Origin: Ustilaginoidea virens
Lineage: Eukaryota; Ascomycota; Sordariomycetes; Hypocreales; Clavicipitaceae
Assembly: GCF_000687475.1 (NCBI RefSeq)
Contig: NC_057318.1
Location: 4,402,001-4,466,000 of the forward strand
Length of the DNA: 64,000 bases
Direction of reading: 5' to 3'
The position numbers and the translations under genes were made by a program. The stretch's first letter is position 1. Each line of letters opens with the position of its first letter. Below, piece after piece: positions 1 through 12,279 of this stretch. The notes below the pieces were generated by a model. The model worked only from the letters and a program-made list of their open reading frames with translations. It made no database searches and had not been told where the DNA came from.

Positions 1-180
1 GCGTTATCACTAGACCATCTTGAACGCGTCGTTGTGGATGCTTCCCACGTGGACCAGAAGAAGAGAGGCATCATGGACATGAAGGATACGCTCATGCCGC
101 TGGCCACCTTCTTGACCAGACCTGAATTGAAAGAGCGCTACAGCGACAATGGGAAGCCGCTGGCGTTGCTTTTCTACTAG
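1..180 (+). CDS. cms1: CMS1-like 90S pre-ribosome protein, 3' end only
   Basis: The window opens inside a plus-strand reading frame that is open from base 1 and ends at the TAG at 178-180. The last 59 residues contain VVVDASHVDQKKRGIMDMK and end in ALLFY. This resembles the conserved C-terminus of the CMS1/CMSS1 family (U3-containing 90S pre-ribosomal subunit), which has a VVDASHIDQKKRGVMDMK-like segment and a terminal LLFY. In yeast Cms1 is a nuclear protein of small-subunit assembly with a DEAD-helicase-like fold. The N-terminal part lies outside the window, so domain order and length cannot be judged. The assignment rests on a short but distinctive tail. Confidence 0.7.
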   Translation, partial: ALSLDHLERVVVDASHVDQKKRGIMDMKDTLMPLATFLTRPELKERYSDNGKPLALLFY

Positions 181-857
181 ATATAGGTACCTACTTGTCT
201 CTGGTCCAGACCGTAAGGGCTCAACATGCAATGCGTGACGGAGGTGACGGAGGTGACGGACCAGACTCGTTTCGCCTGTCTCGGGGCTGCTGTATAAAAG
301 TAGGGCTACGTAGGAGGTAGGTATGCATGTACGCAATTTGGCTTCTTGGTCCATTGCGACCCGAGCTTCCAACTTTGCGCTGCTACGCTACCGCTGCTCT
401 CCTGGCAAAAGACATCAATGGAAAAGACATAATTGATGGCATCGCTGAGAAGCCATTGCGGAAGGCGTCGAGTCGAGGAGCAGGTGCTGTCTAGGTATGC
501 TGTGCTCTCCCACCAGACGTCCTTCCGCGCGGGAACTGGTATCCCGGTGCAGCTCTTTCCCTGATGCCATAATCGGGCCCTTTCTCCATTGCATCACTTA
601 CTCCATTTCGTCCCAAATCTCTTTCTACTCTCCTCTCTCTCTCCTCAACCTCATCGCTCGTTTCAACTACTCACTGTCTTTCTACCAACTTGTCTTGGCA
701 ACTCTCTTCATTCGCTCATTTTTGGATTTTCCTTTTCATCCCTCCCTCTCTCATTCTTGTTTCCCCCTTTTTTTTTTTTTTTTTTTTGGTGACTATCGTT
801 AATCACGACTAGCCATTTGTCGAAAATTTGCTTCGATTACTTTTGAATCTCGTCGAC
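181..857. other. Intergenic: CMS1 3' side and 5' leader of the next gene
   Basis: No convincing gene. TAGGTACCTA lies at 184-193, right after the CMS1 stop. A 9-bp tandem repeat is at 235-260 and TATAAAAG is near 294. Pyrimidine-rich DNA from about 590 ends in a run of about 20 T at 768-787, typical of a fungal 5' leader. The open frames here are low-complexity Leu/Ser/Phe translations of this tract. Confidence 0.6.
235..260. repeat. 9-bp tandem repeat (GTGACGGAG, about 2.9 copies)
   Basis: Direct repeats of GTGACGGAG with a period of exactly 9 bp, in non-coding DNA. One of at least eight period-9 loci in the window. Confidence 0.85.
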
Positions 858-3282
858 ATGCGGCCAGTGTTGCTGAGCATCTTGCCATTCTCGACTGTCG
901 CTCGCTGTTGGAGATACGGACCTGAAGGGTTACCTCGTAAGTACTGGCAACTCTTGGGCATAGACGGTTTTGTTGACGTTACTTTTCTGTGAAGCCTGCG
1001 TTGCAGACTGCAACAAGTCCCTTGCCAAACAAGGACTCATTCCACACGGCATGAAGACGGTGTGCGAGACGTCAGAGCTTCAACGGGTAGGCAAAGTGTT
1101 TTGACGCCGCGTCTCGTGAGATGATGATGCTGAGCGTTTCTTAGGTTCATTTTCAGTGTTTGATCAATCGATGTAGTCCCAAGTCGTATGGCAAGGCATT
1201 GGCGCACTCAATCTCCACATGCCACGGCATGGGCCTCGACATCATCCCTCTGCATCCGATAGAAGTTCGTCAGTACCTCCCCACGAAACGAAATGGAATG
1301 GACGACTCCGACAGAGACGTGAAGAGAAACCTTCTTGCCAATGTGGCCCGAGCATTTCCATCTACTCCAGGTTTCTCCATGGAGTTGACTTGCAACGTTG
1401 GCCAGGATGGTCTTGTGGTGATGTCAATCGGAGAGCAGCCTGCTGCTATGACATCGAGCACAAGCAGTCGTCAATGGACGGGAGATGTGTCCATGACATG
1501 TGAGTTCAGTTGCCCAGCTCCAAAAAATATGAGGCGAAGTCCGCTAACCCAAGTTTGTTCTACAGCTTCCCTTCCTGTTCAGGCGACCACAAAAACCGCG
1601 AACAGAGCTATTCTTTTGGAAGACCCTCGGGTCACCAGCAGCAGTGAAGCCTGGACGGATTACGGATCAAGCACCAGTGGCTTCTACCAAATATATGCCA
1701 AGTCAACGACACAGGGCAGTACCTCGAGCTCTGTCTATCGAGGCTCTTCATGTACTTCTACTGAGCTTCGTATGGAGGATATGCCGACCTCGACCCTTCC
1801 ACCCGGGCCCGGGGTAACGATGACAAGCCGGACTTATTCAACAACGACAGAAACTGCTTCTGGGAGTGTGGAATCGACTGAGCGACGAGTGTCGGAGCAA
1901 CGGACGTTGTGCGCCACTTCAAGCTCAGAAAAGCTTCAGAACCTGGCCGCCTCTTCCTCTTCAAGCTCATATTCTGGCGACACATCCTCGCAACCTAGTG
2001 CTTCAACCAGCCCGTGCTCTAGTGATGTAGCTAGTTCACATGGCCCCAAAATTCAAGCTGCTTCTACAACGGAGACTGCTAGCTCACTTTGCACGACAGA
2101 TGTTGTGAGCTCGTCATCTGAGTCAGATTCGCCATGTTCATCGATGGCAGTGCTTTCTGTTATCATGCCTAGCCTGACCACAAGCACGTCGTCGAGTTGG
2201 CTCAGCACTTGGTCGACCCCCTGCACTCTTAGCACGCGGAGCTCTACCGTACAGGCTATGATGGTACCGTCTGAATCCTGCTCTTCAGGTGCTGCCAATT
2301 TCCAACAGGGATATTCCGAGTCTCTCCCGGACTTTTCCAGTCTTATTTCGACGATATTTTCATCTTTCAGCACCCTAGCAACAACTCCGAGTTCCACAAC
2401 CACTACAGCATCGTCGTCTTGGAGCAATGGCCGAGAAGCAAACCCTGCAGCCTACACATTTGCAACGCCTTCTCCACCCCCGTCGTATGTTCCACCGCTT
2501 GAAGAATACGGGTACGGAACTCCTCCACCTGTTTACGGATTTCCAAGCCAATTCAGTGACGACTTTACAAGTTCTGTTTCGTACAGCTCTTCGCAAACAA
2601 CAACAACTTCTTCTTTTTCCTCCTCTTCTTCTTCTTCTTCTTATCGAAGCACTCAGAGCACAACCAGACTGAGCCGTTTAGACACTCCGGTACAATATCA
2701 AACCATACCGGCAACAATGATGCAAATGGCGCATGTTGCTTCGCCCCAGGACAACAAGGGAAGCCAAAGAATTCCTTCCCCTGGTAGCCAAGGTATTGAA
2801 TTACAAACCGTTTCCGAGCACGGCCTTGTAACTTGCTGACTGGTGTCAAGATGATTTCGAGACGCCGTCAGAAACAGAAAGCGATTTCGCTGTAAGTACC
2901 ACGTGAAGATTTTTTTTTGTGAGGGATTCATATGACTAAAACTTGGCAGAGTGATGGAGTGCCCGTGGTGGTGACGCTGATATCATCCGTGGAAGGAGGG
3001 ATGCAAACGACAGTAAGCACCATGCAGCAGCAACCTGCGTTCACCGACATATCGGCAGCTCTGGCTGTGGATGGCGCTGGAAACGACCATGATGACAAGA
3101 CAATTTCAATGAGGTTGAGTGCAGAAGCAGAAACGAGAGCCGACGAGCAAAACCTGAATGCCGTGGAGAGGTGGCTGCCAAGCGAGGCAAAAGCCGCCGT
3201 ACCGTCAACCTTGATGGCGGGATCGACCAGTTTGCTTCCAAGCGCTTCTGGGCTAACGAGAGCTGCTTTTTTGTTTGCCTAG
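858..3282 (+). CDS. Ser/Thr-rich predicted surface protein, weakly CFEM-like N-terminus
   Basis: Proposed exons are 858-936, 1007-1086, 1157-1499, 1566-2792, 2851-2891 and 2950-3282. Introns carry GTAAGT or GTGAGT donors and CTAAC or CTGAC branch sites, and the joints keep one open frame. The N-terminus has a short hydrophobic start followed by about 60 residues with spaced cysteines (PHCNKS, TVCETS, QRCLINRCSP, STCHGMG), resembling but not completing the eight-cysteine CFEM pattern. The rest is dominated by Ser and Thr, as in glycosylated cell-wall or GPI proteins. The C-terminal exons turn acidic, then end in a weakly hydrophobic tail. An alternative last splice with branch GCTAAC near 3252 and acceptor CTAG at 3282 would move the end to about 3300. 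The 66-nt intron at 1500-1565 is in frame, so retention would not break the protein. I infer an extracellular or wall protein. The CFEM label is doubtful. Confidence 0.5.
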
Positions 3283-3300
3283 GTGGCTGCTGTTTTGTAA

Positions 3301-3965
3301 GTCTGCGAACAGGATGGAAAGGGTGAAATTACTCCGTTGCGAAAGGAGAATACTATAGAAAGTAAGGTTATCAACTGCCAATATGTTTGTTGTTTTGGAT
3401 GTACATTATTATAGAATTGGCCTCGAGCCGGACTGAAGTCGCAGTCGGAAAAGTACAAAATCTATTATGAGTTTGCTTAGAGTTGAAGGAGAGTGGGCAG
3501 ATGGCCTGTGTGAGCCGAAGCAGAGACTGTGGACCAAGAGTGGAAATTGCAATGCTACGAGTGGATTATCAGGGGATGTTGTTGTATCATGAGGCATGCC
3601 GCCACACCCAAGCACCCAAGCACCGAAGCACCGCCGGAGACTGAAAAGGTTGTCGTTTTCAAGCTGGGCTCCGATGATGTACGGACGGATGACGTACAGT
3701 TGCCTCAGGAACAGGGGCGGTGTACAGAGTAGAGTACCAAGGTACATGCAACCAAGCCCCCAGCGAGGGATGCCCATTTGGCCCCGCTAAAACTTTCCGA
3801 TCCATAATTCCTTGTGCTCGACTTCTTTTTTTTGTTTTCCTTTTTAGCTAGGCCCAAAATCCACAACCCAAAGGCAACTGCAGACAACAAAGAGTTCGAG
3901 GTCTAACTATTTTTTAATTGTGCCTCTTGTTCTTTAAGAAACCGTTTTCCCCGCAGTACACGAGG
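3301..3965. other. Intergenic: promoter side of NOP6-like gene
   Basis: No gene seen. It holds the 3' side of the Ser/Thr-rich gene and the presumed promoter and leader of the RRM gene, with a CT-rich stretch near 3820-3850. Confidence 0.55.
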
Positions 3966-4052
3966 ATGAAGAGCAAACGAGCGCGAGATGCGGCCGCCAC
4001 AGCTGGGGATGCGCCTCGTGCAGAAATTCCTCCCGAAAACAAGCGCAAACGA

Positions 4053-4083
<31 letters not shown>

Positions 4084-5094
4084 CCGGTGAGGAAGTAAAA
4101 CCGAAAAAGGCGAAGCTAGACAAGGCGGAAAAGAGGGGAAAGAGGGGAAAGAAAAAGGATAAAAAGGATAAACGGGAGAGCAGGAAAGAGAGGAAAGACA
4201 AGCGAAAGAACATTCAGGATGTGCCAGAGGAAGACGCCGTCGACCAAGAGACTGGCGCTCCCGCCGACGACCCAAGCACCAGCGACGCGGCCCCGGCGAA
4301 AAAGCAGCCCGACAGGACGAAGACGACTTGCAGCGCGACCGCCGTGCCCCAGAGCCAGCCCTCCGACGACCCCGGGGAGCAGGCATCCGCCAAGAAGCGC
4401 GGCAGGAGAGCCAAGCACAACGAAGACGACAGCCGCGCCGGCGAGCCTGCGCCCGAGCCGGCCGAGGGCGACGACGCGGGCAAGGGCAAGCGCTCCCGAC
4501 ACATTGTGTTTGTGGGCAACCTGCCCTTTTCCGCGACGGCGGAGAGCATCAAGGCGCACTTTGCGTCCCTGCAGCCCATTTCGGTGCGGTGCCTCACGAA
4601 CAGGGACGACGGGAACCCGTGCCGGGGCATTGCCTTTGTCGAGTTTGCCAACGTGTGGACCATGCGGACGTGTCTGGACAAGCTGCACCACAGCGTGTTT
4701 GAGGACGGCGTCTCGGCGCCCAGGAAGATCAACGTGGAGCTGACGTGTGTTTTTTTTTTTCCCTCCCGTCTTTTCTTTATTTTTTCTCTCTGCGCCTTCT
4801 CTATGCACCCGGCCTTTTTTTTTTTTTTCTTTGTTTCTTTGTTTCCCTTTTCAAGTCGTCTGCTATAACAGTCCGTGCTGACGGGTTTCCAGGGCCGGCG
4901 GAGGTGGCAAAACCAAGCATCGACAAGACAGAATCACGGAGAAGAACAAAAAGCTCGACGAGAACAGGGCACGGCGCATCGAAAAGGAAAAGGCGGCCAA
5001 GCAGCACGGCGGGAGGGCGGGTGAGGCGCAGGACCAGAGCCCGGGGGAGATTCATCCCAGTCGGCTGGCTAGGAACCCGCGATTAGCGAGGTGA
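3966..5094 (+). CDS. nop6: NOP6-like nucleolar RRM protein
   Basis: Two exons, 3966-4744 and 4893-5094, give 326 residues. The 148-nt intron has a GTGTGT donor, a long T-rich tract and a CTGAC branch before TTTCCAG. The start is the first ATG in frame (MKSKRARD). The first half is a charged Lys/Asp/Glu-rich tail with a His-Asp repeat (HDHDHDHD) and KRGKRGKK. An RRM follows at about residues 178-262, with RNP2-like HIVFVGNLPF and RNP1-like CRGIAFVEF. The last exon encodes GGGGKTKHRQDRI, a basic helix, and GEIHPSRLARN, a tail I recognise from fungal NOP6-type proteins. These act in the nucleolus in small-subunit biogenesis, binding pre-rRNA. Its neighbour across the upstream gene, CMS1, acts in the same process, but the genes are not linked transcriptionally. 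Confidence 0.75.
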
Positions 5095-6057
5095 TGCTGC
5101 TCTCCCTGCTCTCCCTGCATCCCCGCATCCATTGGTGATGGATGGAAAGCGGCGATTTCAACCAGTCCCGGCGTTGTCTTGAGCCCGCAATTCAATCCCT
5201 TGAACGCGTGTGCTGTCTGCTGCCAAAGGAACATGACTAGGACATCATAGACGGTAAGCGACAAGCGAAGGATGAGCCCGGCATGGGGCTTCGCACGACA
5301 AGGCTGATCAGAAGCACAGAATGAATTCATGAATTGACATGACAGCAGGAAGATGTAGGATAGATAGGTAGATATTCGGCAACAAGAGTAAAAAGAAAAG
5401 AAGAGGGGAAACACGACGAGAAAGCATTATCAGCAGGGCTTGCTTGAAGCGATCTTTGCTGTGTCTCAGTGCCATCCTTGTACCGCCAGAACATTTGCAA
5501 ACATGAAATAAAGATGGGACCCCATCGCGACAGTGACACAACCATAGGTCTCAAGGCAAGAAAAGAGTGGGAAGCTAGAAACGCCTTCGAGAGCTAGATG
5601 CACAGTCTCCCCCATGAGATAGATACACATTAGATCGTCCTTGCCGAGGCCCATATTGAAGCATGTCGTTTCGGTACGTGTGCTAGATGGATCCATTTGC
5701 GCGCAGGATCAGAAAAGTCCCAGCTGGGGAATAATCGAGGGCCTTTGAAGATGCCGTAGAAGACGCGACTTGTGCGTTCTGCTGCTGCTGCTGCTGCAAG
5801 CCCTAGGAACGCAGTTTGACGGTGCGGTTCCGACCAAAAACGGCCCAAGCAGGAAATGTCGTTTCGTCTTTCGTGTCCGCTCTTTCATCGCTTTAGATGG
5901 CTAGAGCGTGGGAGAAGCTTCAGATGCTGTAGGCATTTGGCAGTTGACCACGACGGTCTCTTTCTCTTCCTTCTTCCTTCTTCCCCCCTCCCCCCCTCCC
6001 CCGCTCCCCCACTCCCCAACGCCCCCTCCGCTCCTGTGTTTCTACGGTTCATGCGGA
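5095..6057. other. Convergent 3' intergenic region, NOP6-like / Rac
   Basis: Lies between the 3' ends of two convergent genes. No coding signal. Contains TGCTCTCCC repeated twice with 9-bp period at about 5097-5115, a CTG run near 5780, and a C-rich tract at 5985-6020. It probably carries both 3' UTRs. Confidence 0.55.
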
Positions 6058-7127
<1,070 letters not shown>

Positions 7128-7216
7128 TCTTTCGTGACACTTGAGAAGTGATGGGCTCTCTGCGCAGTCGTCCTAGGTACAAGCGATGGAGGTTTGGTTT
7201 CGTTTGATGTTTTGAA

Positions 7217-7261
7217 GCGTTGGAAGCGTTGGAAGCGTTGGAAGCGTTGGAAGCGTTGGAT
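7217..7261. repeat. 9-bp tandem repeat (GCGTTGGAA, 5 copies)
   Basis: Five direct copies with a period of exactly 9 bp, the last with one change. About 90 bp upstream of the Rac start, so possibly within its 5' UTR. Confidence 0.95.
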
Positions 7262-7271
7262 GCGGGAGACG

Positions 7272-7302
7272 GTGGTCGTGGTGGTCGTGGTGGTCGTGGT
7301 GG
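7272..7302. repeat. 9-bp tandem repeat (GTGGTCGTG, more than 3 copies)
   Basis: A second period-9 array, 10 bp from the preceding one, with an unrelated unit. Rac 5' region. Confidence 0.9.
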
Positions 7303-7734
7303 TGTTGCTGCTGGGTGGAGGAGGAGATAAAGAGGAGGTTCGAGCGCAGGCGCGCACACTACGGAGGATGGCTAGACGGTGGCTGTCGATTTTGGCTGGG
7401 CTTGAGACCGGATGGACAAAGCGAAAGTGAACAGGAGGGGAAAACGAGCGCAGCAAAAAACAAAAAGTCGAGCTACGTACTCCGCAAGAGACGGTGCGGT
7501 AATAAAGAAAGGGCGTAGAAGAAGAAGAGCGAAGGGAAGAAGGGGTAAAAAAAAATAAAAAATAAAAAAAGAAGATAGAAAGGGGGTCGGTCGGCAAGAG
7601 GAGGAGAAGCCGTGGCGGTTAGTTACGCTGATGAAGCAGACGGGGCAACAAGTCGGTCGAAGTTGGGTGCAAAGGGTGAATCAATCCAATCCAATCCACA
7701 GAGATGCATCAATATAATAGTGAAGAACGACGGG

Positions 7735-7818
7735 CGACAGCGACAGAGGCGACAGCGACAGCGACAGCGACATCGACAGGCGACAGGCGACAGCGACAGC
7801 GACAGTGACAAGCGACAG
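7735..7818. repeat. Imperfect 6-bp repeat (CGACAG)
   Basis: About 12 imperfect copies of CGACAG or CGACAGG, with some unit-length changes. Non-coding. Confidence 0.85.
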
Positions 7819-8482
7819 TACGCGAAACCAGACAAGACATGGAGCGGCTTCCCCGGTGCATGCATTTGCATTGATGCCTGCGGATTGATGCCTTTAGTCT
7901 GGTACGGTCTGGTACCTCCAGTGGACAGTGTCGGGCTGGGCCAGGCCTGGCAACAACCGTGAAGCTTATCAATTGATTGGTGTTGAGCTGCTTCCAGCGT
8001 CGGTACTCGCCAAGTACCGGCGGCATCATCTGGTGCTCTCTGATACCTCCTAGCGGCTTGGCTGGCTAATCGGTTTCTACCCAAGGGAGCAAGCAAGCAC
8101 TTGAGGCCAGCCACGGCTCACCTCACCGGTGGGGACCTCGTGGGCGTCACCCAAAAAGACTCCAGCGACCAGCAGGCCTGGTATGTCAGGTCAATCCAGC
8201 CCTTTGTTCTTTCTTGTCCTGGGCTGGCAAGTCGCGATCCCAAGAGACTGACCGCGTACGGAATCCCGCGTACGAGCTATTGACATGTCCACGGTACGGA
8301 CGAACATGTCCATGGTTCACCACAGTGAACATTTCAACAGAGCTCCGTGTTTGGCAAAGGGGGTTGGTTGGCTGACGCGCGGACGCCACCCGGTGCTAGC
8401 GAGCATGGTCCAGGCAGCCTAACCTGGTTGGGTTGGCTCGTGGCAAGCGTGATAGCGTCATGACTGGCTGGTCAGAGGTGTT

Positions 8483-8502
8483 CTAGGTACCTAGGTACCT
8501 AG
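8483..8502. repeat. Palindromic CTAGGTACC array
   Basis: CTAGGTACCTAGGTACCTAG, a perfect 20-bp palindrome made of overlapping TAGGTACCTA units. The same motif recurs at 47448-47467 and, shorter, at many other non-coding sites. Confidence 0.9.
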
Positions 8503-9020
8503 CAGGTAGTTACCTCCCCACTACCTCTACCGCCAACCAACGGGTTATGTTATCGGGCAGCTTGAGAGCCACAGGAAATCACGTTGACTATTACATGAAG
8601 CAATGCGGTAGCATTCATCACATTTCACCAGCTTGCATTGATACCAGCCCCATCTCCGTTCCGATTCGCGGCAGGCAGCAGGCCGCAGGCCGCAGGCCCG
8701 AAAGAGGAAAAGAAGCACTGACAAGGCTCTTATTAGGCACGCTGCACAGTGCAGACACTGTAGAGCCGACGTCGAGCCAAATCACGACAGCGGACTTTGA
8801 CCTTTGCGAGCGAGCGAGCGCCTGAGCCGGCGTCGTTTCCATCATCATCGTCATCATCACCGTCACCATCACCATCACGACCGTACCGTCGGCGTGGGAA
8901 ACAGCCCGTTCAACAAGCCGTGTACGAGGTCTGGCCATCCGCTGCGCGCGAGACAGCATCGGGTCAACCGATCTGCTACGGAAGCCCTGCCTGTCGTCCT
9001 TTCCCGGCATAACTGACAGC

Positions 9021-9056
9021 TTTGGCATCTTTGGCATCTTTGGCATGTTTGGCGTC
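9021..9056. repeat. 9-bp tandem repeat (TTTGGCATC, 4 copies)
   Basis: Four copies with a period of 9 bp and minor changes in the last two. Non-coding. Confidence 0.9.
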
Positions 9057-9891
9057 TTGGTCCCAACATTCAACAATCTGAAGCCCGATGCAGGGAGAAT
9101 CCTGAGCCATCAGTGCCATCGTGCAACACGACACATCATTCACCTCTCTTGGCAATTTCCCATGATCAAGTGCACCATCTGCAGCAAAGAAGTTGCCCGG
9201 TAGGAGCCAAATTATCGCGTCCTTCATGTCCATGTTGATGCTGGACCAAGCAGTCTTCCAAAAGTAGAGACGTGATGACCTCCCATTTTCAGACGTGTCG
9301 TTTGGCAAAAAGGTTGCTTTTAGGGGTCAGAGCGCGCTTTGGATGTAAAACCGTCTGGTTAGGCCAAGCTGCTCAATCAACTCTACTCCGTACAACCGCA
9401 GCATTCACAAGCCTTCAAGTCACAGCCATGCCGACGTTGCAGGACGGTGCAAGTCGGTGAGTTCGCGCCGTCGCACGACAACGACGCAGCTTCCCGGCGG
9501 CGACTGAATTCCTCCATGCAGGCCGCGACATCAAGTTGCGAGATTAGATTGAGCGTGGCATGCGGCATGCCCTCGCGACTTCTGTACTACTGAATTGGCT
9601 CGTACAGAGAGCAGCTCAGGGCCCAGTGATGTTGTTTCCCGATCTTTGCCCATCCCCATCATCGGCCTGGGCCTGATTCCAGTCTTCTTGGCGCCAGCAA
9701 ATGGGCAGAGTTGCCATGTACGGAATAGCCGGAGTAAGTCCGTACAGCCCCGCCCAAATTCCCGGGGGCCGACCCAAGTCCAAGTCCCCTTGCTTTAGCG
9801 CGATTTGGCCGAACTTGACCCGCAGCCGCCAGGTCAGGTCTTTGGGTGCGGTGACCTGTTGGTCGGCTCGGCTCAGGCAAGTAAAGGTATA

Positions 9892-9943
9892 AAAGTACGC
9901 GAAGTACGCGGCAAGTGCGGCAAGTGCGGCAAGTGCGGCAAGT
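9892..9943. repeat. 9-bp tandem repeats (AAGTACGCG, then GCGGCAAGT x4)
   Basis: Two related period-9 units in succession: two copies of AAGTACGCG, then four of GCGGCAAGT. Non-coding, about 500 bp upstream of CENP-T. Confidence 0.9.
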
Positions 9944-10415
9944 ACGCAGCGCGCTCGCACGCAAGCTGCTCAACCCAGTGTCACTCACTCACTCACCACC
10001 GCCACCACCACCACCACCACCGCAGACGGACAACATTCCTTGGCAAACATTACGCGTCGGATATTAAACTGCCGATGTGACGCTTCACGTGCACTCAACG
10101 CGCGAAGGGTATAATATGCCCCCCTCTGCGTGATTCGGCAATTTCATCGTCGCTGAGTTGCTTCCAGAGACAGCCTAGCCCGCCCGCAATACGGGAGATC
10201 GCTTCCTTTCAGCCTCTGAAAAGGCACTCGGTTCGAAAATCCGCATGGAGAAAGAGAGAAATTCCGTTTTCCTCCAACGACTAGTTTGCGACAGTGTCTG
10301 GAACCGTCTTCACCCGACCTGAAAGTTCACATCCCCCCCCCCCCCAAATCGTTCGTCGCCACTCGGGTATGGCCGTGATTCTTGCCATCAGACAACTTGA
10401 GCTTTGCTTCCTACC

Positions 10416-12279
10416 ATGCAACAAACTCCAGCCAAGCCAAACCCCCAGCCTAGAAGGACTCCGCTTCGAACACCACCAACCCAAACATCCGGCGGCCGTC
10501 GGGCCGTGAGTGCTGAGCCGCCATCGTCCCATCAATCTGCGCTTCGCACACCTCTTGATCGCGGCTTCGCTCGCGACCATTACAACTCGGTTCGTCGCGG
10601 CGTGTCTGCATCGGGCGGGCGTCGTGGTAATGCGCTTACGCCTCATGCCGTCGCTGCGCGTAAAGCGCTTGATCAGCGGCGCGCTGCCCTGCTGACTCCA
10701 GGCAAAGCGCGCCGGCAGAGTCTGCTCGACCAACGAGAGACTCCGATGGATGTATTGAAAAACCTGGGCAAAGTATTAGCGACAAGCACACGTCCGATCG
10801 TTTCCTCGTCGCCGCGTGACAGGCCATCAAGTGTCGCAGGTGGCCTTGAGCAGGTCCAAGAGCAAGACGAAGATGACGACGACCTGCCCATGCACCAGCC
10901 GCCTAGGCTGTCCCTTCCTGTTGACGAGGAGGACGATTCAGACTTGATGCCACCGCAATCTGCAGGCATGGAAAATGCACCCAACACAACACCGCGTGTC
11001 GAGCTTCCCAGACGAGCTCTGAGCGAACAGCCCGATCGATTTTCTCGCCCAAGTTTCGGAAGCATGCGGGACAGCGATGTTTTCGATGTCGACGAGCGCA
11101 CAGAGGACCTTGGTCGACCGTCGGACTTTTTCCCTGGGCTCCTGGAGGATCTGCAGGCCCAAGCCAATTCTGCTGCTGCCGACCCAACGCTGACTCGGTG
11201 AGTTTCATGCCACCCTACATTTCGTCTTTTAACCGGACCTGTGCGCGAAGGCGAGGATCCCCCTTTACTGAACCAATGTTAGGGTGGATTACGATGACGA
11301 CCGACGGTCGACGTTGGGTGGCAGAGAAAGCCATGTTGGGCTTGACATACCTGCCGATACGGCTGACCAGACCACCTTTCTCATGTCCGAGCCGCCAGCA
11401 GATGGGGAAATCGCATCTTCCATCCGGGGCGATCCATCCAATGATGAGGCGGTCGCTTACAATGCCGCGAGTGCACATGTGGGTGGCCGCGTCAGCGTAG
11501 CGGACCAGCCTGAAGAAAAAGGCCATGAAGAAATAGTCGACGTCTACGACGAATCAGATTCTATTGCCATGTCAAACGCGCGAATTGCCGAGCCGTATGA
11601 TGAGGATAACAGGGAGGACGGCAATGAGGGCGATGATGGCGAGGATGGCGAGGATGGCGAGGAGCATGACGAGCACGAGAGTGTACCCCGGGACAAGGGT
11701 CCAGTAGCTCAACCCACTTCAGTCTCCAAGCCAAGTGCCCGATCAAAGCCAAAGAAGCGGCTACGGCGAATATCGAAATTCGGCATCGAGTTCCCGCCTT
11801 TGCCTCCCACGTTTGTCAAGCGAGTAGCACAGACAGCACTCCACTCGTCTGGCCTAAGCAACCCGCGCGTGTCTGCAGACACCCTCACAGCGTTGACGCA
11901 GGCTTCGGAATGGTTTTTTGAGCAGCTGGGCGACGACCTGGGTGCTTATGCGAACCACGCCAAGCGAAAGACCATCGAAGAAAGCGACGTTGCCACACTG
12001 ATGAAACGGCATGTATACATTTGCTAAGCATCTCTACTTATCGCCCTTTTATCCCCATCTTCTCTGCTAATATGGTACAGACAACGCCAAATTACGTCGG
12101 ACGCGACCATGTTCTCGCTTGCGCAAAGACACCTGCCACGAGAACTGTTACAAGAGTTGAAAATGCCCGTACCTCCTGGAGGCAGGATTCCTCGCAAACG
12201 AGGACGGCATGATGAAGACGACGACGATGACGACGGAGGTGAAGAGAGCTCTGAGATGACCTGGACACAGAGCTCATGA
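10416..12279 (+). CDS. CENP-T inner kinetochore protein
   Basis: Exons 10416-11197, 11283-12008 and 12081-12279 give 568 residues. The N-terminal region is basic and Thr-Pro rich (RRTPLRTPPT, ALRTPLDR). A long acidic disordered middle with a GEDGEDGE-type repeat follows. The last 130 or so residues hold a histone fold: PPLPPTFVKRVAQTAL, LTALTQASEWFFEQLGDDL, KRKTIEESDVATLMKR, then MFSLAQRHLPRELLQEL. This is the CENP-T/Cnn1/Cnp20 C-terminal signature. The histone fold pairs with CENP-W at centromeric chromatin, and the N-terminal tail recruits the NDC80 complex. Joining exons 2 and 3 with a GT donor (CAT then GTATAC) breaks the conserved helix. The GC donor GCATGT at 12009 restores MKRQRQ followed by MFSLAQ. 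The start is the first in-frame ATG, and the ORF is in frame upstream only through a TTG codon. Confidence 0.9.
11635..11661 (+). repeat. 9-bp tandem repeat inside CENP-T (GATGGCGAG x3)
   Basis: Three exact copies of a 9-bp unit, in frame, encoding an Asp-Gly-Glu tripeptide repeat in the acidic linker. Confidence 0.9.
12009..12080 (+). other. Probable GC-AG intron in CENP-T
   Basis: Intron 2 of the CENP-T gene, 72 nt, donor GCATGT, branch-like TGCTAAT, acceptor TACAG. Only this donor keeps the conserved MKR/QRQ junction of the histone fold. The nearest GT donor (GTATAC at 12013) shifts the frame and loses the conserved terminal helix. Confidence 0.7.

Larger units (their letters stand above)
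7128..10415. other. Long divergent intergenic region, Rac / CENP-T
   Basis: About 3.3 kb between the divergent starts of Rac and CENP-T. The open frames are short and compositionally odd, and I support none of them as genes. It carries at least five tandem repeat arrays, the 20-bp element CTAGGTACCTAGGTACCTAG at 8483-8502, TACTCCGTAC at 9384-9393, and TATAAAAG near 9889. A long Rac 5' UTR and a separate non-coding transcript are both possible. Confidence 0.5.

Noticed and set aside
1219..1503. Alternative frame in the Ser/Thr-rich gene
   Set aside because: Arg/His/Pro-rich shadow frame that does not continue the cysteine pattern of the N-terminal exons.
7217..7302. Repeat arrays considered as CRISPR
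   Set aside because: Simple head-to-tail tandem repeats without spacers, in a eukaryotic context.
8618..9076. 152-codon minus-strand frame upstream of CENP-T
   Set aside because: Made largely of translated tandem repeats (MPKMPKMPK, polyMet). Not a plausible protein.
10225..10250. GGTTCGAAAATCC, B-box-like
   Set aside because: Spacing is off by two bases and no tRNA fold is seen around it.
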